Assembly: GCA_017436605.1 (NCBI GenBank)
Contig: JAFSCW010000020.1
Span: 1-54,483 of the forward strand
DNA length: 54,483 nt
Direction of reading: 5' to 3'
Source of the DNA: Clostridia bacterium
Lineage (GTDB): Bacteria > Bacillota > Clostridia > Christensenellales > Aristaeellaceae
The notes under the pieces were generated by a model, which was not told where the DNA came from, made no database searches, and saw only the letters and a list, made by a program, of their open reading frames with translations. The position numbers and the translations under genes were made by a program. Of this stretch, positions 8,136 through 15,240 are shown piece by piece (positions within the stretch are counted from its first letter, which is position 1; every line of letters starts with the position of its first letter).

Positions 8136-8892
8136 ACTTCTTGTCTTTCTGATTCTCTTTGCGGCGCTGCCCTGCGCTGCGGAAACGCTTGATCTATCCG
8201 CGCTCGGCGATATTCAGGATGCGCAGATGATCGAAGTCTCTGAGCCGGTTTCCGAAAGGGAATGGACATATCCGATATCCTATGAGCTGCTGAAAACCAG
8301 CGAGTACATTGTTCTGGCGAATAAAAACAATCTTCTTGACGAGAATTACATTCCTTCCGATCTGACCAAGGATCTCGATTGCCGGAAAATCAGCTATGAT
8401 CCGATTCAGATGCGTGAAATTGCAGCAAACGCCCTTTATGAACTCTTTGACGCGGCTGCAGAGGACGGACTTTATCTATATGCGCATTCCGGTTATCGCA
8501 GCTATCAAACGCAAAACACCATGTACTACAACCGCCTGAAGAAGAACAAGGGCGTTGACGACGGCTATGTCGCATATCCGGGCTCATCGGATCACCAGAC
8601 CGGTCTTGGAATCGATGTCATCAATAAGGCCGGCATCGGCAAGAAGTTTACCAAGGCCTTTGGCGAAACCAAGCATGGACAGTGGCTTGCGGAGAATTGC
8701 TGGGATTACGGCTTCATCATCCGCTATCAGGCAGACAAAGAGGAGATTACCGAGATCGAATATGAGCCCTGGCATCTTCGTTATGTAGGCGTTCAGGTTG
8801 CTCAGTACATGCGTGATAATCATCTCTCGCTTGAAGAGTTTACCGAAGAATGGAAGGAGGCCGTGGCACAGTACGAGGCCGCGGGGATATGA
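8116..8892 (+). CDS. D-alanyl-D-alanine carboxypeptidase, VanY family (second of two)
   Basis: 258 residues with a good signal peptide (residues 1-22, hydrophobic LLVFLILFAAL, then a CAAE-like cleavage region), so it is exported. It has the same catalytic layout as the gene before it: SGYRS (125-129), His160 and Asp167 in SDHQTGLGID, and Glu217 and His220 in YEPWHLRYVG. A spacer of about 60 residues sits between the signal and the peptidase domain. The two proteins share motifs and order but differ widely elsewhere, which suggests an old duplication. The start at 8116 lies 7 nt after GGAGGGG, inside the end of the first copy. Confidence 0.91.
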   Translation: MKMRFSELLVFLILFAALPCAAETLDLSALGDIQDAQMIEVSEPVSEREWTYPISYELLKTSEYIVLANKNNLLDENYIPSDLTKDLDCRKISYDPIQMREIAANALYELFDAAAEDGLYLYAHSGYRSYQTQNTMYYNRLKKNKGVDDGYVAYPGSSDHQTGLGIDVINKAGIGKKFTKAFGETKHGQWLAENCWDYGFIIRYQADKEEITEIEYEPWHLRYVGVQVAQYMRDNHLSLEEFTEEWKEAVAQYEAAGI

Positions 8893-8893
8893 T

Positions 8894-9517
8894 ATGAGAA
8901 TTATCGATATTTCCCAGGAAATCCGTCAGGATATGACCGTGTATCCAGGTGATCCAAGCTTCCATAGCCATCCGTGCAGCAGCTTCAAGCAGGGCGATAT
9001 CTGCGAAGTCAGCGAGCTGACCATCGGCAGCCATTGCGGCACGCATATCGACGCGCCGCTTCATATGATTCCCGGCGGCGCAACGCTCGAGACCATGCCG
9101 CTTGATCTGTTTGTCGGTCCTTGCCGTGTGCTGACCCTTCCTACCCATGTCATCACGGAAAAAATGCTGATGGAGCACGATGTGCAGGAGGGAGAGCGGA
9201 TTCTCCTTCGCACAGATCCCGGCGGCGTATATACGCCCATGAACGGCGAGTTTAATCCCGCTGTGCTCAGCGTCCGTGCAGCACAGTATCTTGCTGACAA
9301 GCACGTCCGCTTGATCGGCATCGACGCGCCAACGGTTGAGAACATGGAGATCTGCGACGGAGAAATCCATCGCACCCTTCTCAGCGCAGGTATCGCGCTT
9401 CTGGAAGGGCTGTGTCTGACCCGCGCGACAAAGGAAGAATATTTCCTTAGCGCGCTTCCGCTCTCTCTGGTCGGTGAAAACGGCGCGCCCTGCCGCGCTG
9501 TGCTCATTGAGGAATAA
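8894..9517 (+). CDS. Cyclase / kynurenine formamidase-family metal hydrolase
   Basis: 207 residues of the cyclase family (Pfam Cyclase, KynB-like), which hydrolyse amides or esters with a metal held by the HxGTHxDxPxH motif. Here that motif is SHCGTHIDAPLH at about residues 47-58. The N-terminus MRIIDISQEIRQDMTVYPGDP is typical. The start at 8894 lies 1 bp after the preceding stop. A longer in-frame extension to 8798 would overlap the vanY gene and is unlikely. No other tryptophan-degradation genes are seen, so the kynurenine substrate is only a family label. Likely the last gene of the hflX-vanY-vanY operon, since a separate promoter follows. Confidence 0.85.
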   Translation: MRIIDISQEIRQDMTVYPGDPSFHSHPCSSFKQGDICEVSELTIGSHCGTHIDAPLHMIPGGATLETMPLDLFVGPCRVLTLPTHVITEKMLMEHDVQEGERILLRTDPGGVYTPMNGEFNPAVLSVRAAQYLADKHVRLIGIDAPTVENMEICDGEIHRTLLSAGIALLEGLCLTRATKEEYFLSALPLSLVGENGAPCRAVLIEE

Positions 9518-9532
9518 TATCAAAGCTTATCA

Positions 9533-9561
9533 TTGCCACAGGGTCAAACAGGTGGTATAAT
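9533..9561 (+). promoter_or_regulatory. Sigma-A promoter of galE
   Basis: TTGCCA (9533-9538), a 17-bp spacer and a perfect TATAAT (9556-9561), with a leader of about 50 nt before galE. Confidence 0.85.
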
Positions 9562-9616
9562 ATAGGAAGCTAAGATATACCATTTCGCGCATGAGTTAAA
9601 GAGAGGAGAATTTTCA

Positions 9617-10630
9617 ATGAACATCCTTCTGACTGGCGGCGCCGGCTTTATCGGATCCCACACCGGCGTAGAGCTGCTCAACGCGGGTCATAGCGTTGTC
9701 GTCGTCGATAATCTTTACAACAGCAGTGAAAAGTCGCTGGAGCGCGTTCAGGAGCTGACCGGCAAGACCGTGAAGTTCTACAATGCCGATTGCTGCGATT
9801 TTGCCGCGATGGATAAGATTTTTGCGGAAAACGAGATCGACGCCGTGATTCATTTCGCTGCGTATAAGGCGGTAGGCGAGTCTGTTGCCAAGCCCATGGA
9901 GTACTACCGCAACAATCTCGACTGCACGCTGACTGTCTGCGAGGCAATGAAGAAGCACGGCGTAAAGCGCTTCATCTTCAGTTCTTCTGCGACGGTGTAT
10001 GGCATCCCGGATCATATGCCGCTGGATGAGACCATGCCCACCAGCTGCACCAATCCCTACGGCTGGACCAAGTACATGAACGAGCGCATCCTGACGGATA
10101 TCTCCGCCGCGAACAAGGACTGGTCTGTCGTTCTTCTGCGTTATTTCAATCCGATCGGAGCGCACGAGAGCGGACGCATCGGCGAAATGCCCAACGGCAT
10201 TCCGAATAACCTCATGCCGTTCATCACGCAGGTTGCCTCCGGCAAGCGCGAGTATCTGAATGTCTTTGGCAACGACTATCCGACCCACGACGGCACCGGC
10301 GTGCGCGACTACATCCATGTTGTCGACCTCGCGAAGGGCCATGTTGCCGCTGCTAATTATGCCATGACGCATACCGGCACCGAGATCGTCAACCTCGGCA
10401 CTGGCCACGGCTATAGCGTGCTGGATATCGTCAATGCCTTTGAAAAGGTCAATGGCGTGAAGGTTCCCTATAAGATCGTCGATCGCCGTCCGGGCGATAT
10501 CGCCGAATGTTGGGCCGACCCGAAGAAGGCTAAGGAAGACCTCGGCTGGGTGGCGGAGAAGGGCATCGAAGAAATGTGCCGCGACTCCTGGCGTTGGCAG
10601 ACCCAGAATCCGAACGGATACGAAGACTAA
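9617..10630 (+). CDS. galE: UDP-glucose 4-epimerase
   Basis: 337 residues of the extended short-chain dehydrogenase type, interconverting UDP-glucose and UDP-galactose with tightly bound NAD+. The Rossmann motif GGAGFIGSH sits at residues 7-15, the catalytic serine region SSSATVYG at 122-129, and the Tyr148-x3-Lys152 pair in YGWTK. All are as in bacterial GalE. A start at 9617 follows GAGAGGAG. It supplies UDP-galactose for cell-surface glycans. No other Leloir-pathway genes are adjacent, and the gene has its own promoter and terminator. Confidence 0.96.
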   Translation: MNILLTGGAGFIGSHTGVELLNAGHSVVVVDNLYNSSEKSLERVQELTGKTVKFYNADCCDFAAMDKIFAENEIDAVIHFAAYKAVGESVAKPMEYYRNNLDCTLTVCEAMKKHGVKRFIFSSSATVYGIPDHMPLDETMPTSCTNPYGWTKYMNERILTDISAANKDWSVVLLRYFNPIGAHESGRIGEMPNGIPNNLMPFITQVASGKREYLNVFGNDYPTHDGTGVRDYIHVVDLAKGHVAAANYAMTHTGTEIVNLGTGHGYSVLDIVNAFEKVNGVKVPYKIVDRRPGDIAECWADPKKAKEDLGWVAEKGIEEMCRDSWRWQTQNPNGYED

Positions 10631-10635
10631 TCAAT

Positions 10636-10664
10636 AAAGGACTGCTTTCGCAGTCCTTTTCTTT
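10636..10664 (+). terminator. Terminator after galE
   Basis: A 10-bp stem (10636-10645 with 10650-10659), loop TTTC, then a short T-rich run, right after the galE stop. Confidence 0.85.
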
Positions 10665-10670
10665 ATCACG

Positions 10671-10692
10671 AAAAAAAGCGGCTTTGAGCCGC
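10671..10692 (-). terminator. Terminator of the minus-strand MFS/udk/ABC-F genes
   Basis: A GC-rich 6-bp stem (10678-10683 with 10687-10692). On the minus strand it is followed by seven T, the complement of the A run at 10671-10677. It lies 22 bp downstream of the MFS stop and back-to-back with the galE terminator. Confidence 0.75.
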
Positions 10693-10713
10693 CTTTTATG
10701 GTTATACGCCTGA

Positions 10714-11964
10714 TCAGATGCGCTTCACGTCCTTGGGTACCAGAAACACGAAAACCGCTCCGCCGACAATGAACATCGCCATCACAGCCAGCGCACCGTA
10801 GTTGGTGACGCCTGTGATCTGGGCGACCAGGCCAAACAGAGCCGGACCGATGACTGCCGAGAACTTGCCGAAGACATCGAAGAAGCCAAAGTATTCGCTC
10901 GCCTGATCAGCCGGAACAAGTTTTCCATAGAATGAGCGCGAAAGCGCCTGAATGCCGCCCTGAGCAGTTCCGACGAGCACCGCCAGCATCAGGAAATCTT
11001 TCATTTCCTGAAGGTTATATCCCAGCATGCACACGACAATGTATGTCGCAATGCCAAAGAGAATCATCTTTCTCGGGCCAAATTTTCCTGCCAGTCTGCC
11101 ATAGAGAATCGCAAAGGGGAAGGCAACGATCTGAACCACAAGCAGAACAACCATCAGATCCATGCTGTCCAGCCCGCAGGAGGAGCCAAAGACCGTAGCC
11201 ATATGAATGATCGTACCCACGCCGTCGATATAGAAGAAATAGGCAATCAGGAAGAAAAACACCGCTTTGTTCCTGATGATCATCGAAAGCGTCGCGCGCA
11301 TGTTGCGCAGCGTTTGCGCAAACATATCCTTTTCGGATTCAATCGCGTGCTTCTGACGGACATTGCGAAGCATCGGCATCGAGAAAACAAACCACCAAAC
11401 CGCCGTCAGCACAAAGGAAATCTTAGTGGCAAGCATCGTCGGAATACCGATCTTATCTCCAAACTGAATCAGGGCAAGAGAAACAACAAGCGGAATCGTC
11501 GAGCCGCCGATATAGCCAAGACCATAGCCGACAGAGGAGACCCTGTCCATTCTGGAAACGTCAGTTACATCCAGCAGGAAGCTGTCGTAATAAATACAGG
11601 ATCCGGAGAAACCAAGCGTACCGAGGATATAATACACGAGAAGCATTTTCCAGCTGTCGGTCATCGCAAGCATCAATGTGCTCAGAACGCCGAGGAGCAT
11701 GAAGCCTGTAAACAGCTTCTTTTTCATTCCTCTGAAATCGCCCAGCGTGCCGAGAAATGGGGCAAGAACGGCGCAGATCAGCGTACCAAAGGAGGTCGCA
11801 TAGCCCCAATATGCCGTCGCATCGACAGCCGTGACGCCGCCAGCCTCAGCGATGGACTTGAAAAACACAGGAAGAACGATGGCTGCGACAATTGCAGAGA
11901 AGGCAGAATTCGCCCAATCATAGAATATCCAGGATTTTTCCTCTTTCGAATAACCTCTCAGCAT
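10714..11964 (-). CDS. MFS transporter, UMF1 / Atg22-like family
   Basis: 416 residues with about twelve hydrophobic segments, so a polytopic membrane protein. The N-terminal MLRGYSKEEKSWIFYDWANSAFS is the hallmark of the UMF1 branch (Pfam ATG22), whose bacterial members are predicted permeases of unknown substrate. A loop between the two six-helix halves (about residues 195-230) is polar and positively charged, as is common in MFS proteins. Its start overlaps the udk stop by 7 bp on the minus strand, so the two are translationally coupled. Substrate cannot be assigned; coupling to uridine kinase makes a nucleoside or sugar possible but is only a guess. Confidence 0.88.
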   Translation of the reverse strand: MLRGYSKEEKSWIFYDWANSAFSAIVAAIVLPVFFKSIAEAGGVTAVDATAYWGYATSFGTLICAVLAPFLGTLGDFRGMKKKLFTGFMLLGVLSTLMLAMTDSWKMLLVYYILGTLGFSGSCIYYDSFLLDVTDVSRMDRVSSVGYGLGYIGGSTIPLVVSLALIQFGDKIGIPTMLATKISFVLTAVWWFVFSMPMLRNVRQKHAIESEKDMFAQTLRNMRATLSMIIRNKAVFFFLIAYFFYIDGVGTIIHMATVFGSSCGLDSMDLMVVLLVVQIVAFPFAILYGRLAGKFGPRKMILFGIATYIVVCMLGYNLQEMKDFLMLAVLVGTAQGGIQALSRSFYGKLVPADQASEYFGFFDVFGKFSAVIGPALFGLVAQITGVTNYGALAVMAMFIVGGAVFVFLVPKDVKRI

Positions 11965-12608
11965 GCAGAATCTCCCTCCGTCTGCGTTTGTCCGCGGAAC
12001 ATGTGCAGATCGTTGTTGATATAGCTGGCGAGAATCTCGTTGATCTTGGCATTCTTGCCGCCTTTCGCCACAATCACATCCGCATATTGCTCATAGTTGC
12101 GGATATATTGATCGAACATCGGCTTGACCGTCGCCAGATACTGCATGGAAATGTTGTCGATCGCGCGTCCGCGTTCGTTGATATCGCGCTGAATACGACG
12201 AAGCAGACAGATATCCGGATCGACGCGGACATAGAGCATCAGATCCATCATCTCACGAAGGCGATGATCGAAGAACGCATGAATGCCTTCAACGATGATC
12301 ACATCGTGGGGTTCAAGGTATTCGTCCTGCTGCGGCGCCCTGCGATGCTCCGCATAATCGTATCGCTTGCGAAGTACGCGCTTGCCGGCAAGCAGCGACT
12401 TCACATCTTCCAGAAGCAGATCATGATCGAAAATGGACGGTTCATCATAGTTGAGTTCGCAGCGCTCTTCAAAACTCATATCCGGATGATCGTAATAGTA
12501 TGCATCCTGATTGATGATCAGAATACTCTTATTGACCATGGTTGCCAGTTCTTCGGCAAGCGTAGACTTTCCGCTTCCGCTCGCGCCGCAGATACCGATA
12601 AACAGCAT
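11958..12608 (-). CDS. udk: Uridine kinase
   Basis: 216 residues. It phosphorylates uridine and cytidine with ATP or GTP in pyrimidine salvage. Walker A GASGSGKST lies at residues 8-16, the pattern INQDAYYYD (about 33-41) is the usual substrate-side motif, and IIVEGIHAFFD follows at about 104. An ATG start at 12608 with AGGAGTGACGGATA upstream is well placed. It lies 24 bp downstream of the ABC-F gene and overlaps the MFS gene by 7 bp. Confidence 0.92.
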   Translation of the reverse strand: MLFIGICGASGSGKSTLAEELATMVNKSILIINQDAYYYDHPDMSFEERCELNYDEPSIFDHDLLLEDVKSLLAGKRVLRKRYDYAEHRRAPQQDEYLEPHDVIIVEGIHAFFDHRLREMMDLMLYVRVDPDICLLRRIQRDINERGRAIDNISMQYLATVKPMFDQYIRNYEQYADVIVAKGGKNAKINEILASYINNDLHMFRGQTQTEGDSAC

Positions 12609-12632
12609 TATCCGTCACTCCTTTGTTATCCG

Positions 12633-14549
12633 TCAAGCTTCTTCCTGAAGAGCCGCTTCCGCCTGCTCCCATTCTTCATAAAGCCGGGCCAGATCGCTCT
12701 GCGCCTGCTGATACGCCTTTTGAACGTCCGCCGCCTTTTTGCTGTCCAGATACAGATCCGGATCGGACATCGCCTCTTCAAGCGCCGCAATCTCGGCTTC
12801 CTTCGCGCCGACCGCCTTTTCCGCTTCCTGCGCGCGCGCCTTCAGCTGGCGCAGCGCCTGCTTATTCATTTTCTCCCGGCGCTTTTCTTTCTCGATTTCC
12901 GTCTTCGTCTTCCCTGCAGAGACTTCAATCTCAACCGGACGATTCTTCTTTTCCAGATAATCGTCATAGTTGCCCATGTATTCCGTAACGCCGTCCGCCC
13001 GCATTTCGATCACGCGATCAGCGATCCGGTTGATAAAGTATCGGTCATGCGAAACGGTGATGATTGTACCGCCGAAGCCGGAAAGCGCATTTTCCAGCAC
13101 TTCGCGCGAATCCATATCCAGATGGTTGGTCGGCTCGTCCAGAAGAAGAAGATTATCCTTGCGCAGCATCAGCGCTGTCAGTGCAACACGGCCCTTTTCT
13201 CCGCCGGAAAGCGTTTTGATCGGCTGGAAAACATCGTCGCCCGTAAACAGGAACATGCCCAGCGCACCGCGCACATCGGATTGCTCCATCCTCGGAAACC
13301 GGTCCCATACCTCATCAAGCACCGTCTTTGCAGGATTCAGAGAACTCATATGCTGATCATAATAGCCCAGATCAACATTGGCGCCAAATCGGATATCCCC
13401 GTGATCCGCAGGAACGTCTCCCGTAATCAGCTTGATCAGCGTGGATTTGCCCACGCCGTTTGGTCCGATCAGCGCGATGCGGTCGCCAGCGCGAACATGG
13501 AGAGAGAAGTTTGAAAACAGATGCTTATCACCGAAGGATTTGCTGACCTCATTGACAAACAGGACGTCTTCGCCTGTACGCCTGCGCGCCTCGAACTGAA
13601 AATGGATGGCACGCTCGTCGACCGGCTTTTCGAGCTTTTCCATACGCTCAAGCGCTTTTTCACGGCTCTCTGCCGCCCGGATAGACTTTTCGCGGTTGAA
13701 CATCCTGTATCGGGCAATGATCGCCTGCTGACGCTCGATCTCCTTTTGCTGGAGCTCGTAGGCGCGGATACGTGTTTCAAAACGTTCTTCACGCTGAGCA
13801 ATATATCGGGTATAGTTGCCGCTGTACTGTTCGGAAGTACCCATCAGGATCTCGACCATGCCCGTGCATACATGATCCAGAAAATAACGGTCATGCGAGA
13901 TCACCAGCACGCTTCCGCGATATGCCGCCAGATAGTTCTCCAGCCAACTCAGCGTTTCCATGTCCAAATGGTTTGTCGGCTCGTCCAGCAAAAGCAGATC
14001 CGGCTTCTGAAGGAGAAGACGCGCCAGACACAGCCGCGTCTTTTCTCCGCCGCTGAGGGAATCAACCGGCTGATCATACTGCGCAGGCTTGAAACCCAGA
14101 CCATTCAGTACGCCGGAAACCATGCTTTTCCAGGCATAGCCGTCCGCATCTTCAAACCGCCGCATCAGTTTATCATATTCGGAAGAAAGTCGATTGAACT
14201 GCGCAGCGTCCTCATGGGCATGCTCCATATCCGATTCCAGCATGCGAAGACGCTTTTCCATTTCAAAGACTGGCTCATATACGCTTTCGAGTTCGGCCCA
14301 AACGCTTGCGCCGCCCGCAACCATATCCTGCTGCGCCAGATAACCGATCCTCGTTCCGCGAACCATGGAGATTTCTCCGGCGTCCGGAGAATCCAGACCG
14401 GCAATGATGCGCATGAGCGTCGATTTGCCGCATCCATTCACGCCAACCAGGCCGATGCGGTCTCCCTGCTGGAGGGTAAAGGAGATATCCTTCAGTACGG
14501 CATTCACGCCAAAGGACTTGGCGATATTCTGCGCACTCAAGACAATCAT
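12633..14549 (-). CDS. ABC-F family ATPase
   Basis: 638 residues with two ABC domains in one chain and no membrane segments, hence ABC-F: ribosome-associated translation factors or antibiotic-protection proteins. Domain 1: Walker A GVNGCGKST (36-44), signature LSGGEKTR (165-172), Walker B LLLLDEPTNHLD (185-196). The charged interdomain linker (about 240-320) corresponds to the arm that reaches the ribosomal P-site region. Domain 2: Walker A GPNGVGKST (362-370), signature LSGGEKGR (447-454), Walker B ending at 478. A C-terminal coiled coil of about 90 residues (545-638) resembles the Uup/YdiF type, so a housekeeping factor is more likely than a dedicated resistance gene. AGGAG lies 8 nt before the start, and a consensus promoter is upstream. 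Confidence 0.92.
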   Translation of the reverse strand: MIVLSAQNIAKSFGVNAVLKDISFTLQQGDRIGLVGVNGCGKSTLMRIIAGLDSPDAGEISMVRGTRIGYLAQQDMVAGGASVWAELESVYEPVFEMEKRLRMLESDMEHAHEDAAQFNRLSSEYDKLMRRFEDADGYAWKSMVSGVLNGLGFKPAQYDQPVDSLSGGEKTRLCLARLLLQKPDLLLLDEPTNHLDMETLSWLENYLAAYRGSVLVISHDRYFLDHVCTGMVEILMGTSEQYSGNYTRYIAQREERFETRIRAYELQQKEIERQQAIIARYRMFNREKSIRAAESREKALERMEKLEKPVDERAIHFQFEARRRTGEDVLFVNEVSKSFGDKHLFSNFSLHVRAGDRIALIGPNGVGKSTLIKLITGDVPADHGDIRFGANVDLGYYDQHMSSLNPAKTVLDEVWDRFPRMEQSDVRGALGMFLFTGDDVFQPIKTLSGGEKGRVALTALMLRKDNLLLLDEPTNHLDMDSREVLENALSGFGGTIITVSHDRYFINRIADRVIEMRADGVTEYMGNYDDYLEKKNRPVEIEVSAGKTKTEIEKEKRREKMNKQALRQLKARAQEAEKAVGAKEAEIAALEEAMSDPDLYLDSKKAADVQKAYQQAQSDLARLYEEWEQAEAALQEEA

Positions 14550-14603
14550 GTATCAAAACTCCTATTCTCGTCATCACGCGGATGAATAAATACATACTAT
14601 TTT

Positions 14604-14632
14604 ATTATACGATATCGTCCAGCTATAGGCAA
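14604..14632 (-). promoter_or_regulatory. Sigma-A promoter of the ABC-F/udk/MFS unit
   Basis: Reading the minus strand: TTGCCT (complement of 14627-14632), a 17-bp spacer and a perfect TATAAT (complement of 14604-14609), about 54 bp before the ABC-F start. Confidence 0.85.
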
Positions 14633-14679
14633 GGTTATTTTGCCCAAGGGGCATGAAATGATTTCCATGAAAATGAGGC

Positions 14680-14708
14680 TTGCACACAGCTTTCAAAACG
14701 CGTATAAT
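14680..14708 (+). promoter_or_regulatory. Sigma-A promoter of ctsR-clpC
   Basis: A weak -35 TTGCAC (14680-14685), a 17-bp spacer and a perfect TATAAT (14703-14708), directly followed by a CtsR operator. Confidence 0.8.
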
Positions 14709-14714
14709 AAAGAA

Positions 14715-14731
14715 GGTCAAAGAAAGTTAAA
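14715..14731 (+). promoter_or_regulatory. CtsR operator (heptad direct repeat)
   Basis: GGTCAAA (14715-14721), the spacer GAA, then AGTTAAA (14725-14731). This fits the CtsR box of two (A/G)GTCAAA heptads 3 bp apart, with one C-to-T change in the second. It sits 6 bp after the -10 box, over the transcription start, so CtsR bound here would block its own operon until heat or proteotoxic stress. Confidence 0.88.
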
Positions 14732-14757
14732 CTTCATTTGTGAACAGAGGTGTATCT

Positions 14758-15228
14758 ATGAGACTGCTCAGCGATTCGATCGAGCATTTTATCAAGGCTC
14801 TGATGGAAGATGAAACACATGAGATTGAACTGAGAAGAAACGAGCTGGCGGAGCATTTTCAGTGTGCGCCGTCTCAAATTAATTACGTACTTGCCACAAG
14901 ATTCACGCCTGATCATGGATATGTCATCGAATCCCGTCGCGGAGGCGGAGGCTATATCCGCATTGTCCGCCTTGCCGCCACGAGCAGAGAAGAACTGCTT
15001 CAATCGCTGTATCAGCGCATCGGAACCTCGATCAGCAGTACAGACGCAGCGAGGATTATCGAGCATCTGAAGATGGAAAAGATCGTGACGACCAACGAGG
15101 CCAATCTGATGCTCGCCGCGCTCTCTCCGCAGGCCGTTCCGCTGCCTCTGGCGATGAAGGACGCCCTCTGTGCAGGCACGCTGCGCAGCATGATTCTTTC
15201 ACTCGCCAAGCAAAGAGGCGATATCTAA
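14758..15228 (+). CDS. ctsR: Transcriptional repressor CtsR
   Basis: 156 residues, normal for CtsR, the class III heat-shock repressor. The N-terminal half is a winged helix-turn-helix with the glycine-rich wing SRRGGGGYIRIVRL that is diagnostic of the family. The C-terminal helical part (about 85-150) is the dimer and regulatory domain. A GTG at 14740 is in frame, but the ATG at 14758 has AGAGG 7 nt upstream and gives the normal N-terminus MRLLSDSIE. It is followed 12 bp later by clpC. In Bacillus the arginine kinase McsB and its activator McsA lie between these genes. Both are missing here, so CtsR inactivation must work without locally encoded McsAB. Confidence 0.95.
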   Translation: MRLLSDSIEHFIKALMEDETHEIELRRNELAEHFQCAPSQINYVLATRFTPDHGYVIESRRGGGGYIRIVRLAATSREELLQSLYQRIGTSISSTDAARIIEHLKMEKIVTTNEANLMLAALSPQAVPLPLAMKDALCAGTLRSMILSLAKQRGDI

Positions 15229-15240
15229 GGGGGGAAAGGA

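Noticed and set aside
9061..9507. Vancomycin-resistance cluster suggested by the vanY genes nearby
   Set aside because: No vanA/B-type ligase, vanH, vanX or vanRS is present; the neighbours are hflX and a cyclase-type hydrolase.
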